Shown here one piece after another: positions 53,416-61,636 of a stretch of DNA of 64,000 nucleotides (positions within the stretch are counted from its first letter, which is position 1; each line of letters begins with the position of its first letter). The notes under the pieces were generated by a model. That model saw only the letters and a list, made by a program, of their open reading frames with translations. It had not been told where the DNA came from and ran no database searches. Position numbers and translations under genes: made by a program. The DNA lies in the NCBI RefSeq assembly GCF_024609245.1, contig NZ_JANJYH010000008.1, forward strand, positions 1 through 64,000, in the 5' to 3' direction. This DNA comes from Haloarchaeobius sp. FL176. Its GTDB lineage: Archaea; Halobacteriota; Halobacteria; Halobacteriales; Natrialbaceae.

Positions 53416-54261
53416 ATGGCAGAGAACACACGACGCGGACTGTTACGAATCGCGGGAGTCGGGGCGGCCACCGTACTCCCGGGCTGTGCGAGCGCCGTCG
53501 ACCAGCTGTCCAGTGATACGAACTCGACCGGGACAGAAGGCCGGACTACAGGGCTCACGACGCGCACGAAGGCGCCCGAACCCTCACAGACGACGGACGG
53601 CCGGACGACCGAAGAGCCCACCGAACCCACGGAGGAGCCGGCAGAGTCGGTCGAGATCTCGGACACCGACCTGTTCGGCGGCAGCGTTCCGTTGCCCGAG
53701 ACGCCGGACGCACACCGCTACGCGGTGATGGGCGACCCGGACACGAGCCCGACCGCCACTGTGTACGGCAACTGGAAGTGCCCGTACACGGCGTCGTTCG
53801 TCGTCGACCAGCTCCCGGTTCTCGTGGACCGGTTCACGCGACCGGGGGACGTGGCGATCGAGTTCCGGTCACTCGCGTACCTCGATGGTGACCCCTTCCT
53901 CGGCGAGGACGCACCGGGAGCGAGTCGCGCCGGCCTCGCCGTCTGGAACGTGGCCCCCGAGTCGTACTGGTCGTACCTCGAGACCGTGTTCGCGAACCAG
54001 CCGCCGGAGCGGCAGACGTGGGCGGAGGTCGAGCTGCTGGAACGCCTCGCCAGCGAGGCCGGCGTCGACCGGGTCGGGGCGGTGTCCCAACTGTTCACCA
54101 CGGACCGATTCGGCCCCGCGCTCCAGGAGACGGTCCAGCGTGCAAAGCGACGTGCTATCGACACTGTCCCGCGGGTGGTCACAGAGGAGAGAGTAACGGC
54201 ACCGACGGTCGACTTCGATTCGACCAAGCGTCAGTTCCGCGTCGCCAGCGACCGCCGCTAG
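53416..54261 (+). CDS. DsbA-like Tat lipoprotein with a single active-site cysteine
   Basis: The 281-residue protein has a Tat signal with lipobox (NTRRGLLRIAGVGAATVLPGC, Cys24) and a Thr-rich linker to about residue 75. The DsbA-like thioredoxin fold follows, from AVMGDPDTSPTATVYGNWKCPYTASF to the end. The usual C-x2-C is C-P-Y-T, leaving one cysteine, so it cannot form the normal disulfide and may act as a monothiol or binding protein. The mature domain contains no other cysteine. It is homologous to the C-terminal domain of the beta-helix protein at 26355. It ends overlapping the convergent calcium-repeat protein gene. Confidence 0.88.
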   Translation: MAENTRRGLLRIAGVGAATVLPGCASAVDQLSSDTNSTGTEGRTTGLTTRTKAPEPSQTTDGRTTEEPTEPTEEPAESVEISDTDLFGGSVPLPETPDAHRYAVMGDPDTSPTATVYGNWKCPYTASFVVDQLPVLVDRFTRPGDVAIEFRSLAYLDGDPFLGEDAPGASRAGLAVWNVAPESYWSYLETVFANQPPERQTWAEVELLERLASEAGVDRVGAVSQLFTTDRFGPALQETVQRAKRRAIDTVPRVVTEERVTAPTVDFDSTKRQFRVASDRR

Positions 54262-55700
54262 TCCCGGTCAGACGAGAACACGTCCGGTTCCTCGTCGTAG
54301 AGGGTGACGATCTTCTCGCGACCGATCTCGAGCCGGCTGATCTGGTTGTCTTCCTCCATGGCGGAGAGCGTGCGGCTCACCTTCGACTCGGACCAGTCGG
54401 TGTTCTCGACGACGTCGCGCTGTTTCAGCCGGCCGTCGTGCTCCTGGACGAGCGCGAGCACCTCGTCGCGGTCGGTCCAGATCCGGTCGTCCGGGGAGCT
54501 GTCGTCCGTGGACTCCTCCTCGATAGCCTCTCTATCGGTGGCTACCGCCGATTCCGACTCCGCCGAGACGGCCCGGGGTTCGTCCGGTTCGTGGTCCCTG
54601 ACGTAGTTCGAGACCCAGTCCGGTAACGTGAACTGCGTGTCGCCATCGTCGAGGACGGTTCCGGAACTCCATTCCGACCTTCTGAGGACCACGCCGATGA
54701 CGAACAGCAACGTGATGCCGCCACCCCCGAGGAAGAGGGGCGTCCACGCGCTCTTCGGGTTCGTCCCGAGCGCCCGCTCCGTGTCGTCGTCCAGCATGTC
54801 GCCGTCCGTGTCCTGTTTCGTCGGATCGAGACCGAGCGCGACCTCCTTTCGGTCATCGATGCCGTCGTCGTCGGTGTTGGGCGACAGCGGGTCGGACCCG
54901 AGCGCGACCTCCCGGCCGTCGTCGAGGCCGTCGTCGTCGGTGTCCGGTTTGAGTGGGTCCGTCGAGTTACTCAACTCGGCACCGTCAGTCAGTCCGTCTT
55001 CGTCCGAGTCCGGGTCGGTGGGGTCCGTACCGCGGTTGATCTCGGCGCCGTCGGGAACGCCGTCGTCGTCGGTGTCGGCGAGCGCCGGGTCGGTGTCGTG
55101 TGAGTTCAGCTCGGTGCCGTCCGAGATACCGTCACCGTCCGTATCGCTCTCGAACATGCTGGTGGACATGTTCGCCTCGCGCTGGTTGGTGAGACCGTCA
55201 GTGTCGACGTCGCCCTCACGGGTGAGCACGCTGACCGAAACCTCCCGCTGGTCGAGGGTGCTGTTCTCCGTGCGGAGTGTGACGTTGAGCGCCGACCGCC
55301 AGGAGCTGTCCGTCTGCCAGCCGTCCACGTCGAACGAGTACTCCACGTGCGTCGCGTTTCGCGGGCTGAACGTTCGACAGCCGGGCCCGCGGTCGGAGCT
55401 GTTTGTCTGGACACAGACGTAGAACACGGTGCCGTTCGGCGGCGTGACCGTGACGTTGATGCGGAACGGTTCGTCGTTCCAGTAGACGAAGCCCTGGGTC
55501 GCGTTCGTGACGTGTCCTGGCCCGTCGGTAGAAACGCTCGTGATGCCAGGGGCGACCTGTGGGGTTGCTGTCCCGCTCCCGTTCACCGCCGCGCTCTGGG
55601 GTTCCGACACACCAGAGACGGCGGCTGGGGCGACACCGCCGACGACGACCAGGACGGCACAACAGAGTACGAGACTCGTGGATGAGGTGCGTGTGTGCAT
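54258..55700 (-). CDS. Transmembrane winged-helix protein with thrombospondin type 3-like repeats
   Basis: The 480-residue protein has a signal peptide (LVLCCAVLVVVGGVAPAAVSG), a beta-rich extracellular domain (to about 170) with two cysteines, and about six D-x-D-x-D-G calcium-binding-type repeats (residues about 174-325; DTDGDGISDGTEL, DTDDDGVPDGAEI). One membrane helix (about 331-350) leads to an acidic linker and a cytoplasmic winged helix (411-468: DEVLALVQEHDGRLKQRDVVE ... ESKVSRTLSAMEEDN), as in DUF7343 proteins. This is the layout of a one-protein signal transducer. ATG 55700 starts the signal peptide; no bipartite element precedes it. Target genes are unknown. Confidence 0.88.
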   Translation of the reverse strand: MHTRTSSTSLVLCCAVLVVVGGVAPAAVSGVSEPQSAAVNGSGTATPQVAPGITSVSTDGPGHVTNATQGFVYWNDEPFRINVTVTPPNGTVFYVCVQTNSSDRGPGCRTFSPRNATHVEYSFDVDGWQTDSSWRSALNVTLRTENSTLDQREVSVSVLTREGDVDTDGLTNQREANMSTSMFESDTDGDGISDGTELNSHDTDPALADTDDDGVPDGAEINRGTDPTDPDSDEDGLTDGAELSNSTDPLKPDTDDDGLDDGREVALGSDPLSPNTDDDGIDDRKEVALGLDPTKQDTDGDMLDDDTERALGTNPKSAWTPLFLGGGGITLLFVIGVVLRRSEWSSGTVLDDGDTQFTLPDWVSNYVRDHEPDEPRAVSAESESAVATDREAIEEESTDDSSPDDRIWTDRDEVLALVQEHDGRLKQRDVVENTDWSESKVSRTLSAMEEDNQISRLEIGREKIVTLYDEEPDVFSSDRD

Positions 55701-55879
55701 GGAGACGGTAGAGGCGTTGGGATAGCCAAAATGCTTTTCAGCTAGTTTCTGATACCAGCTTATCAACCTTTGGAGATGGTCGCTGGCTTACCAGTCCGTT
55801 TGAAGGAATTTCCTTCATGCCGTTGTTTGTGGCGGCCGGTGCGTGGACGACCGGTGGGTGGGCGGCTCGTCGGTGCGGG

Positions 55880-56476
55880 TCACCGTAGCGGCCGCTGCCG
55901 GAGGAGTTCTGCCCCCAGGAAGACGAGCAGTATCAGGGTCCCGAAGAGGAGGTCAGGCGGAGACGAGAGTATCGGCAGCCCCAGCGCGGCCGTGATAAGG
56001 AGGATGCTGGCGACCCCCGAGGCGACGAGCGAGTAGCTGTACTGCGGTGCCTCCTGCGTGTCCGCCGCGGGTGCGCTGGTCTCCGGCGGTCGTTCGTCTG
56101 CTCGCTCGAAGAGGTGCGTCTCGAGCTGGTCCGCGAGCGGATTGCGCTCGACCGTCCCGCGGCTCTGGTTGTAATCGATGATACCCTCGTCGTCGAGCTT
56201 CGGGAGGTGGTTCTGGTACAGGGGAATGTACACGCGCTGGCGCTCTTCGGACGACAGCGTCCTGACGGTCTTGTCGTGCTCCCACGCGGCGACCTTCTCG
56301 GCGATGTCGCGCATGTCCGTCTTTCCCTCCTTGTCGTGGAGGTACCTGATGACGCGGCGGCGACGTTCGTTCTGGAGCAGGTGGAAGACCTTGTCGTGGC
56401 TCAACACTCGTTGGCTCCCGTCCGGTTCCGGCGTCGCGTCGAGGTCGGCGGGTGCGTTCGACTGGTCTGTGATCAT
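55880..56476 (-). CDS. DUF7344-like winged-helix protein with two membrane helices
   Basis: The 198-residue protein has an N-terminal winged helix (VFHLLQNERRRRVIRYLHDKE ... ERQRVYIPLYQNHLPKLDDEGIIDYNQ), a linker, and two C-terminal helices (SLVASGVASILLITAALGLPIL and LLFGTLILLVFLGAELL). It matches the haloarchaeal DUF7344 type and parallels the protein at 36243. It is probably a membrane-tethered DNA-binding regulator. Start ATG 56476 has a GGAGGA Shine-Dalgarno nine bases upstream and a TATA-like CTTTATCT further up. Confidence 0.88.
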   Translation of the reverse strand: MITDQSNAPADLDATPEPDGSQRVLSHDKVFHLLQNERRRRVIRYLHDKEGKTDMRDIAEKVAAWEHDKTVRTLSSEERQRVYIPLYQNHLPKLDDEGIIDYNQSRGTVERNPLADQLETHLFERADERPPETSAPAADTQEAPQYSYSLVASGVASILLITAALGLPILSSPPDLLFGTLILLVFLGAELLRQRPLR

Positions 56477-56829
56477 CGCTCTGTTCCTCCAATGCGGCGG
56501 GGGATAGATAAAGGGGAGAAGTCGTTGCAGACTCTTTCACACTCTTGTGCGGGTTTAGAGGGCCTGTAGCGTGGGTTCTACTGAACAGGCCGAGGGGTTG
56601 TTCTGCCCGGGACGAACGGGTTCTATCGGGGCGTACAACGGACTGCAACGGTGCGGGTCGCCGGGTGATGCTACCAGCAATCACCGTGCGATGCGGCCCA
56701 CCGGGACCGGTTGCAGCTCCGCCGACCGCGGGCGCTGTGGATACTATGGAGAGGGTAAGTCGTCCCCCCGGACGCGGATTGAACCTACCCTGCGTGTAAC
56801 TAACCCCGGACCGGGCCAACAGTCGCCCG
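56477..56829. other. Intergenic region with a hairpin-forming repeat
   Basis: This region lies between the divergent DUF7344-like and DUF1616 genes. GGCCTGT (56561-56567) and ACAGGCC (56585-56591) are complementary 7-base arms around a 17-base loop. A degenerate bipartite element (TGAACCTAC, six bases, TGTAACTAA; 56780-56803) ends 27 bases before the DUF1616 start. No gene is supported. Confidence 0.45.
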
Positions 56830-57876
56830 ATGGCAGCACACACCGTCGAGTGGACAGTCGACCTCGTCTGCTGTATCGCGTTGGCCCTGCTCGTGCCCGT
56901 CGCCGTCCTCGTCGTCGGAGTCGAGTCGCCCCTCCGTGCCGCGATAACGCTCCCGTTTCTCGTCTTCGTCCCGGGATACGCCTTCCTGGCGACGGTCTAT
57001 CCGGAACGCCACGAACCGTCGACGAAGAGCCGGGACGCGACCCACGCGCTGGCGGCGCACCGGGCACAGGCGGGCATCCCCGCTGGAGAGCGCCTCGTCC
57101 TCTCGGTCCTGATCAGCTGTGCGCTGACGCCGTTCGTCGCACTCCTGCTGAACTTCACGGGTGCCGGTGTCCGACCGAGGCCCGTCCTCGTCGCCATCGC
57201 GGGACTCACGCTGCTCCTCTCGGTGGGTGCAGTCGCCAGACGGGCGAGGCTCTCGTTCGAACGACGCGGTGGCGTGTCGTTCGCCGCGGCTACGAACCTG
57301 TTCGGTGGCGAGGGCAGTTCGGACGGCGGCATCGGCCAGTCCTCGACGCTCGTCCGGGCGCTGAACGTGGTCGTGGTCCTCGCCCTCCTGCTGGTCCCGG
57401 TGACTGCCGCGTTCGCCTTCACCGCACCGACGGCAGGGCAGCAGTTCACCGAGTTCTCGGTCACCGGACAGAACGAGTCCGGCAACTACACCGTCGAGTC
57501 GCTCCCGATACAGCTCGAACCGGGGACCGAGGAACCGGTCTACGTCACCATCCGGAATCAGGAAGGCGCCCCGGAGAGCTACACTGTCGTCGCGATGCTC
57601 CAGCGCACCGAACGCACCGATGACGGGGTCACGGTCCGGTCGAGTCGGCGACTGACCAGCTTCGAGCGCGACCTCGCGGACGGGGAACGTGCCCGCATCA
57701 CCCACTCGCTTGGTCCGCTGGACGCGGGCCAGCGCTACCGTGTGGCCTACCTACTCTACACCGGTGAGGCACCGACGAACCCGACCCGCGACAACGCCTA
57801 TCGCTCGCTACGCGTCTGGGTCACCGTCACGGAGTCGGATGAACAGGTCCTCGTCGGACCAGAGGAGCACAGCTGA
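56830..57876 (+). CDS. DUF1616 domain membrane protein
   Basis: A 348-residue protein with about four N-terminal membrane helices including AITLPFLVFVPGYAFLATVYP (the DUF1616 hallmark F-x-P-G-Y-x-L), a further helix at about 178-200, and a C-terminal extracellular domain with N-x-S/T sequons and SYTVVAMLQRTE. DUF1616 proteins occur with archaeal surface-glycan and S-layer genes and are of unknown function. The next gene (57879) follows after two bases, so they form an operon. Confidence 0.88.
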   Translation: MAAHTVEWTVDLVCCIALALLVPVAVLVVGVESPLRAAITLPFLVFVPGYAFLATVYPERHEPSTKSRDATHALAAHRAQAGIPAGERLVLSVLISCALTPFVALLLNFTGAGVRPRPVLVAIAGLTLLLSVGAVARRARLSFERRGGVSFAAATNLFGGEGSSDGGIGQSSTLVRALNVVVVLALLLVPVTAAFAFTAPTAGQQFTEFSVTGQNESGNYTVESLPIQLEPGTEEPVYVTIRNQEGAPESYTVVAMLQRTERTDDGVTVRSSRRLTSFERDLADGERARITHSLGPLDAGQRYRVAYLLYTGEAPTNPTRDNAYRSLRVWVTVTESDEQVLVGPEEHS

Positions 57877-57878
57877 CG

Positions 57879-58448
57879 ATGTGGCCCTGGGGACACCTCG
57901 CGTTCAGCTATCTCTGTTACTCGGTCTGGAGCCGACTCCGCTCCGACCGACCACCCGCCACGGCGCCCGTCATCGTTCTCGCGTTCGCCTCACAGCTCCC
58001 CGATCTGATCGACAAGCCGCTGGCCTGGACGTTCCACGTGTTCACCACCGGGTACGGACTGGCGCACTCCCTGTTCTTCGCATTCCCACTGGTGGTCCTC
58101 ATCGGCCTCCTCGCCAGACGCCACCGCGCCGTGGGATTCGGTGCGGCCTTCGGCGTCGGCTACCTCTCGCACCTGGGCGGAGACGTGCTGTTCGGACTGC
58201 TCGTCGGCGTCGATTCGCCCTTCGGTCGCATCGTCTGGCCGCTATCGAACCCGACGGGGTACACGGCCGACATCGGCTTCGTCGAACGGGTCACGCGCTA
58301 CCTGAACGCGTTCCTCGTGAACCTCGCCGACGGCGATATCGGCGTCTACGTGCCGCTGTATCTGCTCCTGTTCACGACGGTCTTCGGGCTCTGGTTGCTC
58401 GACGGTGCCCCGCCGGTCGGGGCGCTGGTCCGTCGGTACACAGAATAG
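57879..58448 (+). CDS. YdjM-like membrane metal-dependent hydrolase family protein
   Basis: The 189-residue membrane protein has the family histidine/aspartate motifs: GHLAFSYLCYSV near the N-terminus, FASQLPDLIDKPLAW, GLAHSLFFAFPL and YLSHLGGDVLFG, with about four helices. Conserved H and D residues probably bind a metal on the membrane face; relatives are annotated as metal-dependent hydrolases on limited evidence. It is cotranscribed with the DUF1616 gene, a frequent haloarchaeal pairing as far as I recall. Confidence 0.88.
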   Translation: MWPWGHLAFSYLCYSVWSRLRSDRPPATAPVIVLAFASQLPDLIDKPLAWTFHVFTTGYGLAHSLFFAFPLVVLIGLLARRHRAVGFGAAFGVGYLSHLGGDVLFGLLVGVDSPFGRIVWPLSNPTGYTADIGFVERVTRYLNAFLVNLADGDIGVYVPLYLLLFTTVFGLWLLDGAPPVGALVRRYTE

Positions 58449-58476
58449 AGAGAACGAAGGGGTGGCGGGGGCGAAC

Positions 58477-58500
58477 GGGGGCCGGAAGCCGGCTGCCCCC
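58477..58500. terminator. Possible bidirectional hairpin between convergent genes
   Basis: GGGGGC and GCCCCC arms with an inner CCGG/CCGG pairing (58477-58500) form a strong GC hairpin, just between the converging hydrolase-like and GT2 genes. There is no T-run, so terminator function is only suggested by position. Confidence 0.35.
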
Positions 58501-58505
58501 GGCGG

Positions 58506-59501
58506 TCAGGGCTCCTCTGCGTGGACGGTGAGGTCCCGGTTCTCCTCGAAGTCGAGGACGGCAGCGACGAGCATGCTCAGAACCCCGACGAGGACGATGG
58601 CGAGCGGTGCGACGAGCCCGCCGTCCTCCCCGTCGAACACTCGTTTGGCCGCCGCGAGCAGCCCCGTGAGCGACCCCGCAGCACCGACCAGATAGAACGC
58701 GGGAAGCGGGTGGAACTCCCTCCCGAGGTACGTCTCCTGCAGTCGGCCGGTGAAGTTCCTGAGGAGCAGCCAGGACACCTTCGGGACGTACGTCTGGTAC
58801 TCGATGTGGCTCTCCTCGTCGTCGTATACGGCACGGTGGGGGACGTCGGCGACGGTGACTTCCTCGGCGTTGAGCATGGCGAGGAGGTGGTTGCAGTAGC
58901 CGTAGTCCTCGTACATCTCGCCGATGTCGACAGCCGAGAGTGCCGAGTGCGAGATCGCGGTCGAGCCGTTCTGGGGGTCCATGGTCCGCCAGTACCCGCT
59001 GGAGATCTTCGTGAGATACGTCAACACGAAGTTCCCGACCCGCCGGAACGCCGGCATCTCATCGCGGTCGCCGCTGTGGAGACGATTCCCCTTCGCGTAC
59101 CCGGCTTCGCCGTCAACGACCGGCTGGAGGACGCGCTCGACGATGTCCGGCTCCGACTGGCCGTCGCCGCTGATGACGACAGTCACGTCGAGCTCGTCGG
59201 CAAGTGCTCGCTGGTAGCCGGTCTTGATCGCGCCGCCGACACCGCGGTTCTCGTCGTGCTGGATCGGGACGACCTGCGGGCCAGCCGCAGTACCGCCATC
59301 CGGCAATGGGCTCTGTACTGCGTCGGGCTCGATCCCCGCGTCCGCGTGGCGGGCTATCTCGTCCCAGGTGTCGTCGGTCGAACAGTCGTCGACGACGTAG
59401 GCTCTATCGACGAAGGATGGGAGTGTCTCGATGACCTCGCCCACGAACGATTCCTCGTTGTACGCGGGGATGACGGCTCCGATGGTGTTGCCCTGATACA
59501 T
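58506..59501 (-). CDS. Glycosyltransferase family 2, polyprenyl-phosphate sugar synthase type
   Basis: The 331-residue protein has a GT-A catalytic domain (IGAVIPAYNEESFVGEVIE, YVVDDCSTDDTWD, HDENRGVGGAIKTGYQ, VISGDGQSEPDI) like dolichol-phosphate mannose or glucose synthases, plus two C-terminal membrane helices (LPAFYLVGAAGSLTGLLAA and LAIVLVGVLSMLVAAVL). It would load a sugar onto a polyprenyl phosphate for extracellular GT-C enzymes such as the candidate at 24271. ATG 59501 is chosen because the GTG at 59537 nearly touches the bipartite element. Confidence 0.92.
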   Translation of the reverse strand: MYQGNTIGAVIPAYNEESFVGEVIETLPSFVDRAYVVDDCSTDDTWDEIARHADAGIEPDAVQSPLPDGGTAAGPQVVPIQHDENRGVGGAIKTGYQRALADELDVTVVISGDGQSEPDIVERVLQPVVDGEAGYAKGNRLHSGDRDEMPAFRRVGNFVLTYLTKISSGYWRTMDPQNGSTAISHSALSAVDIGEMYEDYGYCNHLLAMLNAEEVTVADVPHRAVYDDEESHIEYQTYVPKVSWLLLRNFTGRLQETYLGREFHPLPAFYLVGAAGSLTGLLAAAKRVFDGEDGGLVAPLAIVLVGVLSMLVAAVLDFEENRDLTVHAEEP

Positions 59502-59539
59502 TGGCTCTGTGGTCGTCCGTGACCACGGGAGCGCCACCC

Positions 59540-59563
59540 GTTACTATAGGGTCTGTAACTCCT
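59540..59563 (-). promoter_or_regulatory. Bipartite glycan-region promoter element, copy 12
   Basis: In gene direction: AGGAGTTAC, six bases, TATAGTAAC. It lies 39 bases before the GT2 ATG, longer than usual, and overlaps the TAG stop of the PadR-like gene. Confidence 0.55.
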
Positions 59564-59957
59564 CTAACGGTACGTCAGAAGGCTCGGCACGGAGGTGGCG
59601 AATCTGCCACCTGCACAGTTCGCCCAGAACGCGCGAACCGCGCTCGGTCAGGTCGTACGCGCTCGTCCGCCCGTCCCGGGCGCTCTTTTCGACGAGGTCG
59701 CGCTCGGCCAGTTCTGCCAGGTTCGGATAGAGCTGCCCGGGGAGGACCATCTCCATGGTCGTCGCCTCCAGCTCGCGTTTGATCTCCTGCCCGCTCGGTT
59801 CCGCTGCGCCCGCGACGACGAAGAGGAGGTCGCGCTGGAAGTTACTGAGCTCTCTGACTTCGGTGGTCGTCGGGCCGTCCCCCGCCGTGGTACTGGGACG
59901 GTGCTGGCTCACCGAGACGGTTCCGCTCTGGTCGCTGTCTGTATCGAAGTGTTTCAT
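59544..59957 (-). CDS. PadR-like winged-helix regulator B
   Basis: The 137-residue protein has a polar N-terminal 45 residues and then a PadR domain: LSNFQRDLLFVVAGAAEPSG, QEIKRELEAT, QLYPNLAELAERDLVEKSARDGR, and SAYDLTERGSRVLGELCRW. It is homologous over its length to the regulator at 45466. The start at 59957 is the most probable ATG, but upstream starts are possible. It sits between the polysaccharide deacetylase and the GT2 gene on the same strand, and its end overlaps the promoter element of the GT2 gene. Confidence 0.85.
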   Translation of the reverse strand: MKHFDTDSDQSGTVSVSQHRPSTTAGDGPTTTEVRELSNFQRDLLFVVAGAAEPSGQEIKRELEATTMEMVLPGQLYPNLAELAERDLVEKSARDGRTSAYDLTERGSRVLGELCRWQIRHLRAEPSDVPLEELQTL

Positions 59958-60057
59958 GTGTCGAAGGGGATGACAGTTCGTGGTGGGATGGTAGTCGGCC
60001 GGTCGTCGGCCGTATCGGTCGTTCGAGTGCCGGTTCGACGCGGGGTCCGCCGTGAAG

Positions 60058-61383
60058 TCAGTCCATCGGAGCGGTCGCCTGGTAGCGGTCCCAGAGGGTG
60101 GACGGCGTGATGACTTCGAGGTCGCTGTCGTCGAGGTAGCTGACGAACTCCTCGAAGTCGCCGGTCGACATCTGGAGCCCCTCGCTCGAGCCGCCCACCT
60201 CGTGGAAAGTGAACATCTCGAGGTCGGAGTACAGCTGTCCGAGGTCGACCATCTTCTTGGCCCGTTCGAGGTTGCTCGCGTCGCCACGCGAGGCGGTCAT
60301 GTTCTGGGTGACACGCCCCGAGCCGGAGCTCAGCGTGTCCATGTACCGGAACCCGAGGTCGTGGTACTGGTTCGCGAAGGACGCGGTAGCGTCGGTGAAA
60401 CCGCCGTAGGGATAGACGATGGACCGAGCACCGGTCTCGAAGCCGTGGTCGACGAGCCACTGCCTGGCGTTGACGATCTCCCGCTCCGCTTCGACGCGGG
60501 AGATGCCCTGCAGGCTCACGTGCGAGTGGGTGTGCGAGACCATCTCCCAGCCGTTCGACTGGAGCTCCTCCATCTGTTCGATGCTCATGTGGTTCTCCGC
60601 GCCGACCTCGCCGGTGACGATGGAGGAGGCGGCGCTCATCTCGTGCTCCTGCAACACGGGATAGGCGTTCTCGTACGCGGAGACGAGACCGTCGTCGAAG
60701 AATATCATGGCCTTCCCGCTGTCGGGCGAGGGCGTGGTGCGGAGGTCGTCGATCCAGAACTTCGTGTCCGGGCCACCGCCGCGGATGCGTATCTCGAGAC
60801 GGCTCACCTCCTCCAGGTTCGGAAGTCCGTTGACGCGACGGGCGCCGAGGTCCAGCCGGAACCAGTTCCGGTTCGACTCCTCACGGATGCCCTCGCCGAC
60901 GACGAGCGAGTTCGCTTCGTCCGGTGCGTAGAGCTTCACCTGGGGGACAGCGTTCCCCGAGGAGTCCATGCGGAAGGCGAGCGAGAGGTCCGTCGTCGAC
61001 CCGTCGATGTCGACCGGGCGGGAGATGCTCACCGGGCCCTGGGTCCGTTCGAGGCGTGCCGACTGCGACCCCGTGAACGTCTGCGAGTCGTCCGCGTGTA
61101 ACGACCCGCTCTCGACGGTCCACTCCGAGAGGTTCTCGAAGTCGTCCACGAGCGTGGACTGGGCCACGTTGCTCGGCTCCGACTGCTGGCCGTCGCTCGT
61201 GTCGGTCTCTGTCGAGCGGTTCCCGGTGGTGGTCTGTCGGTTCGTCGTCGAACCCGGGGTCTGCGTGGGCTGGTCGGTACTGCCCGAGTCACCGAGGCAG
61301 CCGGCGACACCGAGCAGGCCTGCAGCGGCGAGTGACTTGAGTGCGTTGCGTCTCGTCCGAGATGTCGATTCGGAGGGTTTCAC
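60058..61383 (-). CDS. Secreted polysaccharide deacetylase (NodB-type) lipoprotein
   Basis: The 441-residue protein starts at GTG 61383. It has a Tat signal with lipobox (TRRNALKSLAAAGLLGVAGC), a Thr/Ser linker, a jelly-roll-like domain (VDDFENLSEWTVESGS ... LEIRIRGGGPDTKFWIDDL), then a NodB deacetylase domain. The metal and catalytic motifs are visible: AMIFFDDGLVSAY, MVSHTHSHVSL (H-x3-H) and SIVYPYGGF. It would remove N- or O-acetyl groups from the surface polysaccharide outside the cell. GTG 61383 places the start 28 bases from the bipartite element; the longer frame to 61521 crosses the element. Confidence 0.88.
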   Translation of the reverse strand: MKPSESTSRTRRNALKSLAAAGLLGVAGCLGDSGSTDQPTQTPGSTTNRQTTTGNRSTETDTSDGQQSEPSNVAQSTLVDDFENLSEWTVESGSLHADDSQTFTGSQSARLERTQGPVSISRPVDIDGSTTDLSLAFRMDSSGNAVPQVKLYAPDEANSLVVGEGIREESNRNWFRLDLGARRVNGLPNLEEVSRLEIRIRGGGPDTKFWIDDLRTTPSPDSGKAMIFFDDGLVSAYENAYPVLQEHEMSAASSIVTGEVGAENHMSIEQMEELQSNGWEMVSHTHSHVSLQGISRVEAEREIVNARQWLVDHGFETGARSIVYPYGGFTDATASFANQYHDLGFRYMDTLSSGSGRVTQNMTASRGDASNLERAKKMVDLGQLYSDLEMFTFHEVGGSSEGLQMSTGDFEEFVSYLDDSDLEVITPSTLWDRYQATAPMD

Positions 61384-61410
61384 GCTATCGGGTCCAGTGC
61401 CGCCAGCCGC

Positions 61411-61434
61411 ATTATTATCGTGCTGGTAAGGTGT
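61411..61434 (-). promoter_or_regulatory. Bipartite glycan-region promoter element, copy 13
   Basis: In gene direction: ACACCTTAC, six bases, GATAATAAT. It ends 28 bases before GTG 61383 and decides this start. Confidence 0.6.
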
Positions 61435-61587
61435 TCCCCACCGACTGGGAGTCGCGTATTCCCCGCGTTCTACCAGCTCCGTGGCCATGGTTCGGTCCCA
61501 CGCCGGCCCGAACAGGGCCACTCCTCGCTGGGAACCTCAGCGGACCGGTTTCGCCCGACTGCGGAAGGGTGACGGGTCGTCGAGCCC

Positions 61588-61611
61588 TCGCCTTAACAAG
61601 CCTATAGCAAA
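61588..61611 (+). promoter_or_regulatory. Bipartite glycan-region promoter element, copy 14
   Basis: TCGCCTTAA, six bases, TATAGCAAA (61603-61611). It ends 26 bases before the beta-helix protein ATG at 61637. Confidence 0.65.
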
Positions 61612-61636
61612 CCGTTGGACGCCGAAAGGCTCGTCC

